A stretch of DNA of 64,000 bases from Boswellia sacra (GCA_013180625.2 SNVD02009765.1:62001-126000), one strand, 5' to 3'. Counted from the first letter of the stretch, positions 1-12,120 are shown. The notes: generated by a model not told the origin, from the sequence alone. Program-made: numbers and translations.

Positions 1-599
1 GTTTTTCACCCAAATATTGGGGGTGGTAAGTAATTGCTCTTATTTTCAAGCCATAATCGTCCGCTTCATATGGAATTATACAATTTGCTTTTAATAGAAC
101 ATTTTCTTTCATTTTCATTTTCTGCTTTTTTCCTTTCTTATTTGGGAAAATTCAAAAAATAGGCCAAATTAGCGGGCTTTACTGAAACATAAACACATTC
201 TCAAAACTTTTGATGCTATAGACACTTTACGCATGAAATGACGAAAATACCTTTTGTTCATTCATTATTGAAAAGAAAGAAGAAACATCCATCATTCCTC
301 CTTCCTCCACTGTCCAAAACACTTCAATACCAATGTTTTATCTCATGGTTTAATCTTAGAGTTGAAGCTGAGCAACAAGGTAATATAACTCTCTCTAATC
401 TCTCTCTAAATAACTTTAGAATGTTGAAGTAGGTTGTAACGTTTTCATTATTTCTTATTTTTGTAGCTTTCAACCACATTATATAGCTTAAAATAGAAAT
501 ATGTATGTGAACTAACCTTAGACATAATGCAATTTTTGCCAATATTTACAAAAAATTGCAAATCATAGAGAAAAATATGGTATTATAGGCGAGGGGGAA
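1..599. other. AT-rich non-coding flank
   Basis: I see no gene here. The short open frame near 238-432 has no recognisable domain and low-complexity composition. The stretch at about 144-165 begins GGGAAAATTCAAAAAATAGG and could be the outer end of the MULE downstream, because many plant MULE ends look like this, but no inverted partner is visible past 3.8 kb. Confidence 0.4.
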
Positions 600-875
600 G
601 AAGACTCGACATAGTCAAGCAAGATTGCTTGACAAATGTGTCAAGTGTCAGTCTATGTTGTCGAAATGAAATGTCGGGTGTCGGGAAGTATTAGCAAACA
701 ATAGATGTGTTGCGTCAGATGTATAAGACCGACGCTCTACATATCGAGGGGTCTTGTCGAGTGAGTGTGTCGAGGCTATTATCATGTGTCGAGTCAAGTG
801 TCGAATGTGTCGATTGTTAGATGTGTGCAGGTTTTGTTGAGCATCGAGTGTCGAGTAGATTTCGTTGAGATATGC
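600..875. repeat. Degenerate TGTCGA-rich repeat
   Basis: TCGA occurs more than ten times in about 270 bp, mostly as GTGTCGAG, TGTCGAAT or ATCGAGTG. The flanks on both sides are ordinary AT-rich DNA. The spacing is irregular, so this is a motif cluster rather than a clean tandem array. It lies just upstream of the MULE transposase reading frame and could be a subterminal binding-site cluster of that element (inference). Confidence 0.5.
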
Positions 876-975
876 CAAGCGTTTTGGTAGAATTGTAGTT
901 TTTGTGACCTATTTATGCGATTTTATAATGATTTTTTGTCCACAAACCTTATATGATATGTCTCTTTCATGCAGG

Positions 976-3788
976 ATGGAAACTTTACACATACTTATTC
1001 TTTACAATGGTTCTTGAATAATGCAAGAGAATGGTGGTTATTTATACACCAGTGAGAGGGCAAAGCCATTGATAATTAGTAGATGTACTACTTATAATGA
1101 GTTGGTTGACTATATTAGTTTGAAATGGGTTAAGATCTTTGCAAGCATAACATAAGTTTAGAGGTTAAATTTGTTTTTAAGGGTGTTCCGCCATCGTCGA
1201 ATCTTGTTAAGACTGACAAAGATGTTTGTTTTTTTATACAACATTACTTGGAGGACCAACAGTTATAAACACCACTAATTGTCAAAGTTGAAGATAGGGA
1301 CAAGCAAAGATACAGGTCAAGATCGATGCAATACCAAGGCGGTGAAGTTCTTCTCATCCTTCTTTGTTTCGCTCAACAAGTGGAAGCAACCAATTAAGTG
1401 AGTGCACTTTTGTTTATGCACAACCATAGTTGAATGATGATGTTGGCATTGACTTTGAGCAATATTCGAGGCATGTAGGGCATGAGTCAGTTGGGGTGTT
1501 ATGTGAAAATGAAGAAGGTATGCCCTCATTGATGCTTTTGAGATTAGTACGTCATCTTGATAACATTAGAGAGTTTGAGAGTTTAGGCAATATTGATGTT
1601 AATGATGTTAGTGATGATGTTAATGATGACGATGGTGGCAATAAAGATAAGGATTATGCTAGTGATAATGTTAATGAGCATGGTGACGACGAGAATAATG
1701 ATTGCACTATTTGTATTGAAGATTTGGGTGAGAGTTTGAATGCTTTTATTGTTGATGGGTAGAATGTTGACGGTTATGATGAACACACAAAGGTTTTGAA
1801 TGATTTGAACCAGAATGTGTCGTTTAGCTTTCATTCTTCAATTCACTCCATACTTACTCCTTCACTATACATACATCAACAAGATTCGCAGTTGAATAAT
1901 GAGCCGGGAATAGATGCAAATTTTATACGTTAAGAAGCTAATTTGGATTCTGAAAATGACAATCGTCGGGCTAACACATTTATATGGATGCTGCCTATTG
2001 TGCATTCATCATCTGCAGTTGACGATGATGCTACCTCATTTATAGTTGATAGGATTGAGGTTGCAGTTGGGCAGATGTTTAACAACAAAATCGAGCTTCG
2101 TGAGAAGTTATCAAATTTGACATTAAGATACAACTTTCAATTCAATGTGGGAAACTCTAATGCAATAAGATTTGAGGTCGTATGTCACGCTAAATCTTGT
2201 AAATGGCATTTATATGTGACAAAGGTAGCCGATTCCTATTTCTTCGAAGTGAAAAAATATAAAAACTATCACACATGTTCTGGAGTCAGACTTTACCTAA
2301 ATCACAATAGACAACTGTAAATATTATTGGTAAACATATAAAGAGCAAATTCATTCAGGCATCAAGAATATATCGTCCAAAAGATATTATGTTTGATGTT
2401 TATGAGTCATTGGGTGTTAATATCACATACAACAAGGCATGGAGGTCAAAGGAGGCAGCTTTGCAAGAACTTCACGGATCTCATGAGGATTCATTCACAC
2501 TACTCCCTCAGTATATGTATATGATTGAAAAAGCGAACCCGAGGACTAAAACAACTTTAGAAACTGATGACAATAACCATTTCAGATACTTTTTTATGAG
2601 TATAGGGGCTTCTATTGTCGAATTTGTAACATCAATTAGGCCAATTATTGTAGTTGATTGATCTTTTTTGAAAGGAAAATACAAAGATACCATATTTTTG
2701 GTTTCTTGTATGGATGAAAATAAACAAATATACCCATTGGCATTTGGAGTTGGGCATTCTGAAAATGATGACTCGTGGAATTGGTTTATGAGACAGTTGC
2801 GCGATCATGTAGTAGGAAGTGTCCAAGATCTTTTTTTCATTTTTAACTGCCATCGTAGCATTAAACGAGTTGTTGTAGAAGTTTTTCTTCATGCACTGTA
2901 TGGATTGTGCACTTATCATTTGAAGGGTAACTTGAAGGCCACATTCAAGGACAAGGCTTTGTTGGATGTTTTCCCCTGAGCTGCAAGGACATATCACTGT
3001 GCCGATTTCAACTATCATATGAGGCAAATTAAATTGTATATGCTCGCAGCAGCAACTTATCTTCGAGAGATTGAGGTGGATAAATGGGCACTTTCACAAT
3101 TTCATGGCTATAACATGATGACAACAAATATTGCTGAGTCAATGAACAGTTGCTTACGAGATATCTGATTCCTTCCGATTACATAGTTAACAAATTATAC
3201 CAAGCGAAATTACAGAAATGGTTCTACGAGCAACGAGAGTTATTTGCCAACCTATAATTACATCTCTCGTCGTCGGCTAGCAAGTTGATGGAAGAGCATT
3301 TAAAGGAAGGCGAATGTATGAGAGTTACTAGTATCTCTCTTACTATGTACGAGGTGAGCGGTAAGGACCGCATCAACGTCATTGATAGGCATGCTTGAAC
3401 ATGTATATGCAGGGTGTTTGATCTTGGCCAACTTTTGTGTGCACATATATTAGCTGTTTGCAAACATATAAACCTCTTGACATGCTATGATTATTGTGCC
3501 CCTTGTTATACAATTGAAACATTACTGCATGCATATGCCCTGCCAGTTGTTCCTGTTGGAGTTTGTGGCGATTGGATGGTTTTTGAAGAGGTACATAGCA
3601 GAGTGGCTCTACCGCTAGTCATGGGGAGACCAGTAGGTCATTATAGGAGGAAACGAACCGTTTTCGTCAGTGAGTCTAGTTTGTCCCAAATTTGTAGATG
3701 GTGTGGAAGCTCTGGGCACAATAGTCAGACTTGTCGAAATCCAGTTCCACTTGATGTTGCTGCAGGGGCGCAACGTGACAGGGGATGA
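976..3788 (+). pseudogene. MULE (MuDR-type) transposase, decayed
   Basis: Relic of a Mutator-like transposase. Parts in order: an N-terminal region with a TTYNELVDYI-like stretch (about 976-1300); an acidic Asp/Asn-rich linker (1430-1762); the MuDR DNA-binding region (about 2040-2300, with CHAKSCKWHLYV); the MULE core (2340-3170), with SRIYRPKDIMFDVYESLG, a KANP-type block and KGKYKDT; a SWIM zinc finger CICRVFDLGQLLCAH (about 3400-3455, C-x-C-x9-C-x-H); and a CCHC knuckle CRWCGSSGHNSQTC (about 3693-3733). Breaks: a frameshift between 2290 and 2340, an in-frame TGA at 2659-2661 where the family has VDG, a further stop at 2977-2979, and several stops at 3160-3400. The usual SDRH block reads FNCH, so the second catalytic Asp is Asn. 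The element cannot make active transposase. No terminal inverted repeats were found. Confidence 0.9.
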
Positions 3789-4193
3789 TGTATGACAAAT
3801 GTATGCAATAGGTATTTTTCTCTATGTAATATAATTTGTTTAATCTATGCAATGTAAAGTATTTACATTTTTTTCATACTAACATTTTCAATTGACAAAA
3901 CTTTCCATGTCATGTAAATTGTCACACGATTAGTGATGTATAAAACGCTCAATGCTTTTGTCAATGGTTACTGTGAGTTCATTTATGTGAGTCTGCTACA
4001 TATAGCTATACAAATACATGTATGTACCAATACATATGAAAAAAAGTGTATTTCGTGTCAAAGTGCTTCCCACACCAACTGACTCCTTCTCACACAACAT
4101 AAGTATATTCATGACCTGCTCCTTTAAACCAATCTCACTAGTGCAAAAGAAGTCACTACCCTTCTGTCTACATTTCAGTATCTTTGCTCATAT
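3789..4193. other. Non-coding gap
   Basis: AT-rich DNA between the MULE relic and the Copia relic. No reading frame with recognisable content was seen. Confidence 0.4.
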
Positions 4194-4906
4194 GATGGCA
4201 AGCCATTATTTGATGCTACTCAATATAGGCGTGTAATTGGTGGCCTTCAATTTGTTGTTCTTACATGTCCAGATATCTTGTTTGCTATCAATCGACTTGT
4301 TCAATTTATGCAGCTGTCCACAAATACATGTAACACATTGGTCTACTACTGAACAGTTTCTTTGATATCTTAAGCATACAATTCATCATGGGCTTTATCT
4401 CAAGCATTATCAACCTTTACAACTCAATGACTTCTCAGATGCTGATTAGGTCGGTAATAGAGATGATTGGATGTCGACTATAGCCTAAATTATATATCTT
4501 GCTGGTAATGCTATTTCTTAGAGCTCTAGCAAACAAAGATCAGTTTCTCGTTTCTCTACCGAGGTCGAGTATCGTGCTCTTACTTCCACTACTATAGAGG
4601 TTATTTGGCTCAAAAATTTGTTAGGTGAACTTGATGTATCTCCTTCCTTTCAACCAAAGATTCATTGTGATAAAATTGGTGCCACATATCAATCTGTCAA
4701 TCCTGTTTTTCATTCTAAAATGAAACATATTGCCATCGATTATCACTTTTATTGTGATCATGTTGCTTCTGGTTTTTTGGGGTCTCTTACATATCTACAA
4801 AAGACCAGCTTGCAAATATTTTAACCAAACCGTTATCATTACAAGCCTTCGCTTCACCTTGGTCCAAGATCAGTCTCACCAATGGGAGTACCATCTTGTG
4901 GGGGCA
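4194..4906 (+). pseudogene. Copia retrotransposon RT/RNase H 3' fragment
   Basis: C-terminal end of a Ty1/copia polyprotein. It starts in the conserved stretch DGKPLFDATQYRRVIGGLQF, continues through CPDILFAINRLVQFM (about 4270-4310), and after several frame breaks reads LLGELDVSP, then SVNPVFHSKMKHIAIDYHF (about 4690-4750), the RNase H region of plant Copia elements. It ends with STKDQLANILTKPLS in another frame. Gag, protease, integrase and most of RT are absent. A purine run GTGGGGGCA at 4899-4906 fits the polypurine tract before a 3' LTR. The copy is dead through stops, frameshifts and 5' truncation. Confidence 0.88.
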
Positions 4907-5127
4907 TGACAGTCTAGAACAATCTTCTCCAAAATCTCATTCCATCAATCAAGCAAAGATATCAGCTGTTACTTAAAATCAAGATTAGTAGCTTGCGATA
5001 ATTTGGTGTAATCAAATTTGATTACTTAATATATGTACTTGCTGTAAATATCTCACATATTATGTATATTTATTCACCACAAACATATCAATAGAACTTG
5101 AATCGAAAAATTACTTCTATGTATTGA
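4907..5127 (+). mobile_element. Copia 3' LTR (remnant)
   Basis: Begins TGACAGTC directly after the polypurine tract. It contains a typical tail of TATGTATATTTATTCACC followed by a sequence like the end of short Copia LTRs. The right end is not a clean CA, and homology to the CC gene family starts at about 5128, so the boundary is approximate. The 5' LTR is not in the window. Confidence 0.6.
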
Positions 5128-5425
5128 CCATTATAGTCAATTTTTTATGGACTTCCAAATTTTCTCTAGAATTGAAGTTGGCACCTTCTCAACCACCATA
5201 GGTATTTCCTTAATCTAACTTTTCAGAAATTACCTCCTTAGTTTTTTCCACTATTTGTTTGCCAAGCTTCACCGATTCAGAAACAAGATGAATTTTCGGC
5301 CACTTTGATTTTGGTATTCAATCCTCAATTCCTCAACGTCATCTTTGATCTTCCTCACATCTTCAAGCTAGCTAGCTTTCATTGATGGGCGTCAAGTGCA
5401 ATTTTCATTTCCTTTGGATCAAATA
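5128..5425 (-). pseudogene. CC-domain NLR-like gene, copy A, 3' coding remnant
   Basis: Reverse-strand remnant of the family whose intact member lies at 23020-23520. Base-level similarity runs from the 3' UTR and stop region (5128-5180) through the segments matching VEEAPTSIL, the KLGKQIVEKT region and the RKMQL region, and fades at about 5425. The reading frame is broken. The 5' exon and promoter of the same copy probably lie at 9120-9284, separated by about 3.4 kb of nested transposons. Insertion of the Copia LTR marks its 3' edge. Confidence 0.75.
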
Positions 5426-5503
5426 GATTTCACTATCAAGTGTTCATCACATAGAAATTTCACTATCAAGTGTTCATCACAAAGATTTCACTATCAAGTG
5501 TTG
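5425..5503. repeat. Tandem repeat, about 29 bp x 3
   Basis: Three successive copies of a unit containing TTTCACTATCAAGTGTTCAT, the last one partial. It sits inside copy A of the CC gene, between its coding remnant and the hAT-like insertion. Confidence 0.85.
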
Positions 5504-6263
5504 CCCAGTTAGAATATTTAGTTAGTATCGAATTTTGAATATCAAATTTGATAGTGTGAAATTTGCGCAGTATACCATCAAGTGTAGAAGTGCATGTTGA
5601 GCGAAGTACATGCACACAGCTAACTCCTGCAACACACTAGCATGTTAAGAAAGCATATATATACCCAGTGGCAGACCCAAGATTTTATCTTAGAGGGGCA
5701 TCTTAATATTTTAAAATTAATATTTTTTTAACCTCAATCGTTAAAAAGAATTTATTAAAAAAACATATAAATAGTAGACATAATGAATCTTATATTTCTA
5801 AATTAAATAATCCTAATACAATAATCAAAGTATAAAATACTAATATTTAATAATTTATTCTATAAATACATAACAATTATTGTCATTGACGAGTATTTAT
5901 ATTTAAAAAACGTGCTAATCACACAGACACCCCCTTGGTTTTGGCTTAATTTCGTTCATATTCACTGTTTGCCACTTTTCATCACCGCCTACCCCTGACT
6001 TTTTCAAAATTCATCATTGAGACCCATTCCGTCAGATTTTCAGTTAAGTACTTGTAATTATGTTGAGTATTGAGGGGTATAATAGTCATTTAACATTATA
6101 TATGAGTTTAAATAAATTTTACAATGTTTTGGTTCGAACTCAAGACCTCCTACATCATAAAGTGTTTGACTTACCAGCAGACTACAAGATATTTTTGTTT
6201 AAATTCAACAACAAATATATTTAAACTATAGATTATGCTATGAAATAAGCTAAATTTTAACTT

Positions 6264-6335
6264 GTTGGCGTTTGCTGGGACTCAAACCCAGGACCTCCTA
6301 TATTCTACATCGCATGCTCACCACCAAGCTACAAC
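6264..6335 (-). other. tRNA-like module inside the MULE-like element
   Basis: On the minus strand 72 nt resemble tRNA arms. A D-arm-like GCTTGGTGGTGAGC has a 4-bp stem (one G-T pair), and a T-arm CTGGGTTTGAGTCCCAG has a perfect 5-bp stem and a 7-nt loop. Box A-like and box B-like promoter sequences fall in the right order and spacing. The acceptor and anticodon stems are poor, so this is not a functional tRNA. Degenerate versions lie symmetrically near both termini (about 6121-6195 minus, 7359-7425 plus), as part of the long inverted arms. Confidence 0.5.
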
Positions 6336-6369
6336 ATATTTATACTTAAAATTAACAACAAGTAAGTTA

Positions 6370-6990
6370 TAATTTATTCAAATTAATTATACATTTATAC
6401 ATTTTAATTAATTTATTAAAATTAATTAATTAATTTATTAATATGAATTAATAAATTAAAATAGATTAAAATAAAAATTAATATAATAAATTAATAAATC
6501 TATAATTCCTCTTATTTAATTTATAATTGATTAAAATTAATTATAAATTTTAATTAATTTACTAAATAAATTAATAAATTTATTAATAAGAATTAATAAA
6601 TTAAAATAGATTAAAATAAAAACTAATAAAATAAATTAATAAATCTATAGTTCCTCTGATTTAATTTATAATTGATTAAATTTAATTATAAATTTTAATT
6701 AATTTATTAAAATAAATTAATAAATCTATTAATAAGAATTAATAAATTAAAATAGGTTAAAATAAAAATTAATAAATCTATAGCTCCTCTTATCTAATTT
6801 ATAATTGATTAAAATTAATTATAAATTTTAATTAATTTATAAAATAAATTTATTAATAATAATTAATAAATAAAAATAAAAATATATTAAAATAAATATC
6901 AAACAAAAATAAATTAATAGATTTAGATTAAAATAGAAATTGAACAAAAATAAATTAATAAATTAGATTAAAAAATTAAGCAAAAATAAT
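6370..6990. repeat. AT-only tandem repeats, about 135-145 bp period
   Basis: At least three copies of a unit that begins CTATAATTCCTCTTATTTAA (6500), CTATAGTTCCTCTG (6645) and CTATAGCTCCTC (6778), with AATTAATTTATTAATAAG-type spacers. They lie inside the MULE-like element and carry no coding content. Confidence 0.8.
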
Positions 6991-8227
6991 CAGTTTAATT
7001 TTTGTATATTTTTGTTGGCATTTTTTAATGGTTTTGTAATTTTATTGTATCAAAAATTCAAAAATTATAATTTTTAGATATTTTGTTGAGAATTTTGTGA
7101 ATTTTTAAATATATTTGTGGATATTTTATTGGGTATTTTTCAATTATTTGAAATTTAATTGTATATTAGAAATGCCTTGATAATATGAAAAATGAATATT
7201 ATGAAAAATAAAATAAGTATTTTTTATATATTTGAATATATTCGAAAAATTTTAATTAAATAAAATTAGCAAATTCTTTGAACAACTAAATACAATAATT
7301 GATTCCTTAAAATAGAATTACAATAAATAATAAAGTATGGTATGTTGAACAACTTTAAGCAGTTGGTGTGGTGGTAAGAAAGCTATACTACCTTCTTGGA
7401 GGAATGGTTTTGAATCACACTAGTTTCACTTTCTAACTTTTTAGAAATTTATTCAAAGGGTATTTTAGTAATTATAACAATTTTGGATGGAATAGTGATG
7501 TCATCTAACGGCAAAAGTGATGGAAGGGTCTCCATGATGAATTTTGAAAAAGTCAGGGGTAGGCGATGATGAAAAGTGGCAAACAGTGAATATAAACGAA
7601 ATTAAGCCAAAATTAAGGGGGTGTCTGTGTGATTAGTCCTTTAAAAAACATAGTAGAATTATCTCATTCTCATATATAAAAAAAATATTATTTTTTATAT
7701 TCATAGATTAGCATTATAATCCAAATTTCGGCTTTTATGTTTGAAATTCACAAGCAAACTTTTTCCAACTTATTTCAAGATAACTTTCTATTGAATTGTT
7801 AACATTTTTTTAGGCATGATGATGTCAACTTAAAGATAATTTTTTCTTTTAAAATATGTCTCCATATTTTTTTTACAAATTATTAATTTACAATAACCAT
7901 TACACTTTATCCAAAAAGGCTATAAATGTATAAAAATAATAAGAAGACTCAAGCATAATTTTTTTTAAATATAAAGTTTACTAATTTCACGCTATTTGAT
8001 ACATACAAATTATAAAGAGAAAGACATTGTTCAAATATTATATATAATATAGTTATAAAAATATAAGTTTGATAGGCTATTGATTTAAAAATAAAATAAA
8101 AAAAGAGAGAAAGATAATCAAAAAATTAGTTTTAATTTTTTAAAGAAGGGTGTAACTGTAAATGATTAGAAGGGAGCAAAAAGAAATTTTAAAATTTCAG
8201 AAGGGCCCGGGCACCCTTGGTCCCTTC

Positions 8228-8821
8228 TAGTGGCGGACCTACACTTGGACCAGAGGGGCCCGGGCCCCCACCGAAAATCTAAAATTTTGTTTTAGCCCCT
8301 TAAATTTCAACTATCACAAATATACCGTTATATAAAAATTACTTATTTTAACAAATATACTTTCTTATAAAAATTGCCAGATTTTAACAATTATTTCTCA
8401 ATCTATTGGATTCATCTTTAACCTTAAGTGTTGTTTCTCCTAAATTCTCTTATAGTTACATAGTTGGGTGGGTTCACTCTTGTCTCTGTTTTATGTTATT
8501 GCATGATTGAAATATCATGATATATATATTCATACAATTTATTTAGAAGGTATTGAAAATATAAATAATCATAATGGATTTGAAAGATTATTTGCAATAT
8601 ATATGTACACGACATCATCAATCTAAATTTTTATAATTTTCTTTGAATTCAATTCATCATTAATATCTTAATTTACATATAATCTTAAATTTAGATAATC
8701 AAATAGTATAAAAAATAAATTCTCTAGTTATAGATTATCAAAATCCAAATATTAAATATAAAGTCTTAAAACGATGTTATTCAAAACATATTAATTTAAT
8801 TTTAATCAAAAGACTTTAAAA

Positions 8822-8863
<42 letters not shown>

Positions 8864-9069
8864 AAACAAAAATTCAAACTATAATATATTACTTTAGTCT
8901 TATACAAATATACACACATATATAAAATCAAAAATAAAAAAAATTATCTAATTTTTGTTTATCTAACAATTATTTTAAATACAATTAAATATTATATTTA
9001 GTTAAATATTTATTTTAATCCTAAACTATATGGTGCCTCTTATAAATAAAATTTTTGGGTCCGCCACTG
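8228..9069. mobile_element. hAT-like MITE, right-hand copy
   Basis: Left end TAGTGGCGGACCT and right end GGGTCCGCCACTG form inverted termini. The left subterminal region is GC-rich (AGGGGCCCGGGCCCCC). The interior is AT-rich and holds a TA microsatellite. The right end may be shared with the larger composite element. Confidence 0.65.
8823..8861. repeat. TA dinucleotide microsatellite
   Basis: An uninterrupted run of TA repeats of about 38 bp inside the hAT-like element. Confidence 0.95.
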
Positions 9070-9109
9070 TATATATATAAGAATAATAAAAGCAGAAGTA
9101 GCTCTGCAA

Positions 9110-9284
9110 CACACAACGAGCAAAAATGCATTAAGACCTACGTAAAGAACATTTTTGGGTTAATAATTAGTTCTACCTCAACATTAAGGTTTGAGAAAGT
9201 GAGAGAGGAAACGCCTGAGCAGACCACATTACAGTGAAAGAGAGATGAGAAGAGAAAGGGTTAGTCCTTTTAGTGCTTTTATAG
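9110..9284 (-). promoter_or_regulatory. Promoter and 5' leader module, CC gene copy A
   Basis: Reverse-strand module that recurs at 24.1-24.3, 34.5-34.65, 39.5-39.6, 47.5-47.65 and 49.86-50.0 kb. Shared parts are a TATA box CTATAAAAGC (9275-9284), a pyrimidine-rich leader containing the reverse of GAGAGAGGAAACGCCTGAGC, and the start of the first intron region (reverse of AAGAACATTTTTGGGTTAAT). In the family this encodes the untranslated first exon. Here it is cut off from its coding exon by the transposons at 5666-9069. Confidence 0.65.
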
Positions 9285-9319
9285 GAGGGCATGGCAGCTA
9301 ACGGAACTCACCCATTTTC

Positions 9320-9610
9320 ATTTGATGTTTGTTTTTATATTCTCATTAGTTTCATTTTTATATTCTCATTCTAATCCGGTCTCATTGATCTTATTTTTAT
9401 ATTTTCATTCTCATTTTTATAGTTCGGTCTCATTGATCTAGTTGTCCTCATTCTCATATTTATTTGGTAATTCAAAATCAGTTCACTTTGATTTAAGTTT
9501 CATTTTTATATTGTCATTCCGATCTGATCCCACTGATTTCATTTTTATATTTCCGTCTCATTGATCAAGTCGTCCTCGTTCTCATTTTTATTTGGTGATG
9601 CAATAGAATG
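9320..9610. repeat. Diverged tandem repeat of CATTTTTATATTC-GGTCTCATTGATC type
   Basis: Recurring blocks such as TCATTTTTATATT and GTCTCATTGATC at irregular spacing. Similar blocks lie at 50010-50340, beyond another leader copy, so this probably belongs to the upstream part of the duplicated gene unit. Confidence 0.5.
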
Positions 9611-12120
9611 GTGGGATCCAATTTCACAGATATGGAATTTTTTTGGATCATTTAATAATTTGTCTTTTCTCGTAAGACCCATTCTTATGTCAAAGATTTT
9701 CTCTATCATGAGAAGAAATTAACTAATTTTTAGAAAATTATGCATCCCAAATAGAATACCATAAAATTAAAATTGCCATGCATCCCAAATAATATGGGAA
9801 GAATATCAGTATTTTAACTCTTAATATCATTCTTCAATGTAAAGTAGCTCATGCAATATTTAAATTATAAAGAATCCTTATTAGTAACAATGTGGGATTG
9901 GTGGTTGACTTTTATCCAACAAAATCTTCACAAATATCATTAACAATAGTATTTGATCAATTTAATAGAAACATCTTTAAATTTGTCAGTTTTCATCCTC
10001 TAACAATTCAGTTAATTACTTAATTTCGTCATCCATATGCTTCTATGGAATCACCGCATCTAAAATTTATAAACATAAGCAAAAATGAAAAGCTTTTAAG
10101 CTTACTTTGTGATTGTTGTAATTTAGAAAATAATCAATTTTAATTACAGCATAATCAATTTTTATTTTAATGCAAAAATAATCAAATTATAGAATAAGTT
10201 TTAAGGTGTTTAATAAAAATTATATTTTAAAATTTGTCTTAAAATTGATAAATAATTATGTGTTTTGGCTTTATGTAATGTCCAAATGACAAAATATTAG
10301 AACTATTATTATAAACTATTTGAATAGATTTTGTATTCCAGCTATTTAATAAGGATAATAATGAAATTAGAAGAACTTGTTCTTGAAACCTTTAAAAATA
10401 TCAAGATCCGGTGATAAAATGCCAGTCTTTCGTCATAACTGTTTGATTTAATCCATAATTAATCATAATTATCGTTAATTTGACACTAAAAACTAGACTA
10501 GCAATATTTAATTATCGTAAAAAATTCTGCACAACCTGAATTCTATTTCTTTTAATTAATCTTCTAATCCCCTTTGTAGCATATTTTGGGTATTTATAAT
10601 GCTCTCATCAAATAATAAAATGTATGATTTGTAATTTTTTTAGTAAATGAAAAAATCAAGACTCGCTAATACTAATTCAATCTCAGCACCATTGCTCATC
10701 CCACGGAACCGAGTCACAGGTCAAATCTATTGCTAATTAATAGCCTAATACGCGGATATAACAAATACGCCAAGAGAGAGAGCTTCCTTTAAAGGAATAT
10801 AAGCTTTTTATATTATAATAGGGGGTTAGGTTTGACAAATGAGGCCAATGAAATGTAGTAACTTTTTCTTATTAATGGATTTCCTTTTATATATATGTGT
10901 GTTTGTGTGTGTGTGTAAACGATTGACTATCTTTCATTTTAATAAATTTTAATATTTTATCATTCCATGAGCATAAAACATATTATTAATTTTTACCTAT
11001 ATGACCAGTGACCAAACAAATAAACATCAATAAAAATTATTAAAAGTGATATGAAAAATTTGATAATTAAAAGAAGATGAAGAGGGTTGGTTGTGTGGAC
11101 ATGGATAAAATTGCTACCTGGATCATTCGGGGTTTTCACATCAACTGAATACCATAAAACTAAAAACCAAGAAGGAAAGAAAAAGCTAAAGAAAATTAGA
11201 GGATCGATTTCAACAAGAAAAATAGTAGCACTCAGAGAACCAGAGGAGTTTAATAGGTTTCTAGTTTTTTTTATTCATTTTTGTTTTAATAAATTTTTAT
11301 ATAAGAGGATTTCTCAAGTGATGATTCTGTCTCCTGGCTATGTACTTTTCATGGAGAAAAATCAGTAAACTATTGATTGAGGGGTTACCATTACTTTCGG
11401 AAACATATGGTGTTTCTTGTAATCCAATTAGTAACTCCTGGGTGTTTACAGAGAGTCTACGTATTTTATTTGGTCCCAAGAGGCGGTCGAGCTACAGTAT
11501 CCCTATTTAATTTTGCTTTATATTGTGATATTGAATTATTTTTTGCCTTTTGTTTGAATTTTAAACCTCTCAAATAATTTAATCCCTAACATTAATATGT
11601 CATAAAATGATTGATGTATTAAATATACAACTAACTTTTTAATAAAAAGTAATAATATATAAATAAAGAAATAATGCTGCATCTATTTATATACATGAAT
11701 TTGTATATAAAATTATTTTATAAAAGTAGTATCAAAATGAATTAATTAGAAATAAATTGTGCCGTATCATTATAAAAGTCACCCACATACATATATTAAT
11801 TTTCAAAACAATGCGATTAATTGTTTACTTGATAGGTTTTAGCAAAAATATATTCATCAAGATATAATTTACACTCACAATGACCTATTTTATACTTGAA
11901 TGAGAAGAGTTTTCTACGGAAAGGAAGCGAGTACGATGGACAAAGATGATGATGTTAATTTATTAATATCAAGTCTTCAAAGGACCAATAAAATATCCAA
12001 ATTTCAATTACGTTGAGGATTTCCAATCAAGCATGTGTTTTATGGCCCGCCTCACGCCGCCACGCTTTACGTTGAGCATGTGTTGCACGTTGAGTTTTAT
12101 ATTGTTTTGATAATTTTTTT
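9611..12120. other. AT-rich intergenic DNA
   Basis: No gene seen. Short open frames near 11087-11577 lack family features. A small GT microsatellite lies near 10895-10915. Confidence 0.5.

Larger units (their letters stand above)
5912..7639. mobile_element. Non-autonomous MULE-like element with long TIRs
   Basis: The left arm, beginning GTGCTAATCACACAGACACC, and the right arm in reverse, beginning GGACTAATCACACAGACACC, match closely over roughly 190 bp and recognisably to about 280 bp. The element is flanked on both sides by the perfect direct repeat TTTAAAAAAC (5902-5911 and 7640-7649); 9-bp duplications are typical of Mutator-like elements, the tenth base being chance. The 1,728-bp element has no transposase frame. 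Its interior is AT-rich tandem repeat plus tRNA-like modules. It inserted into the hAT-like element at 5666-9069. Confidence 0.88.
5666..9069. mobile_element. Composite hAT-like non-autonomous element(s), nested
   Basis: The left end starts CAGTGGCAGACCC and the right end is GGGTCCGCCACTG, the inverted terminal signature of a common plant hAT MITE group. Flanking 8-mers are TATATACC and TATATATA, a 6/8 match as expected of an old hAT target duplication. An internal junction at about 8200-8245 carries a second pair of ends back to back, so two related elements are adjacent or nested. The interior is AT-rich without coding content and is interrupted by the MULE-like element at 5912-7639. Confidence 0.65.

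Noticed and set aside
144..240. Left terminal inverted repeat of the MULE
   Set aside because: The sequence looks plausible, but no inverted partner was found after 3.8 kb.
6264..6335. Functional tRNA gene
   Set aside because: T and D arms are good, but acceptor and anticodon stems do not pair, so it is only tRNA-like.
11087..11577. Short open frames on both strands
   Set aside because: No domain, no splice or promoter context, low-complexity composition.
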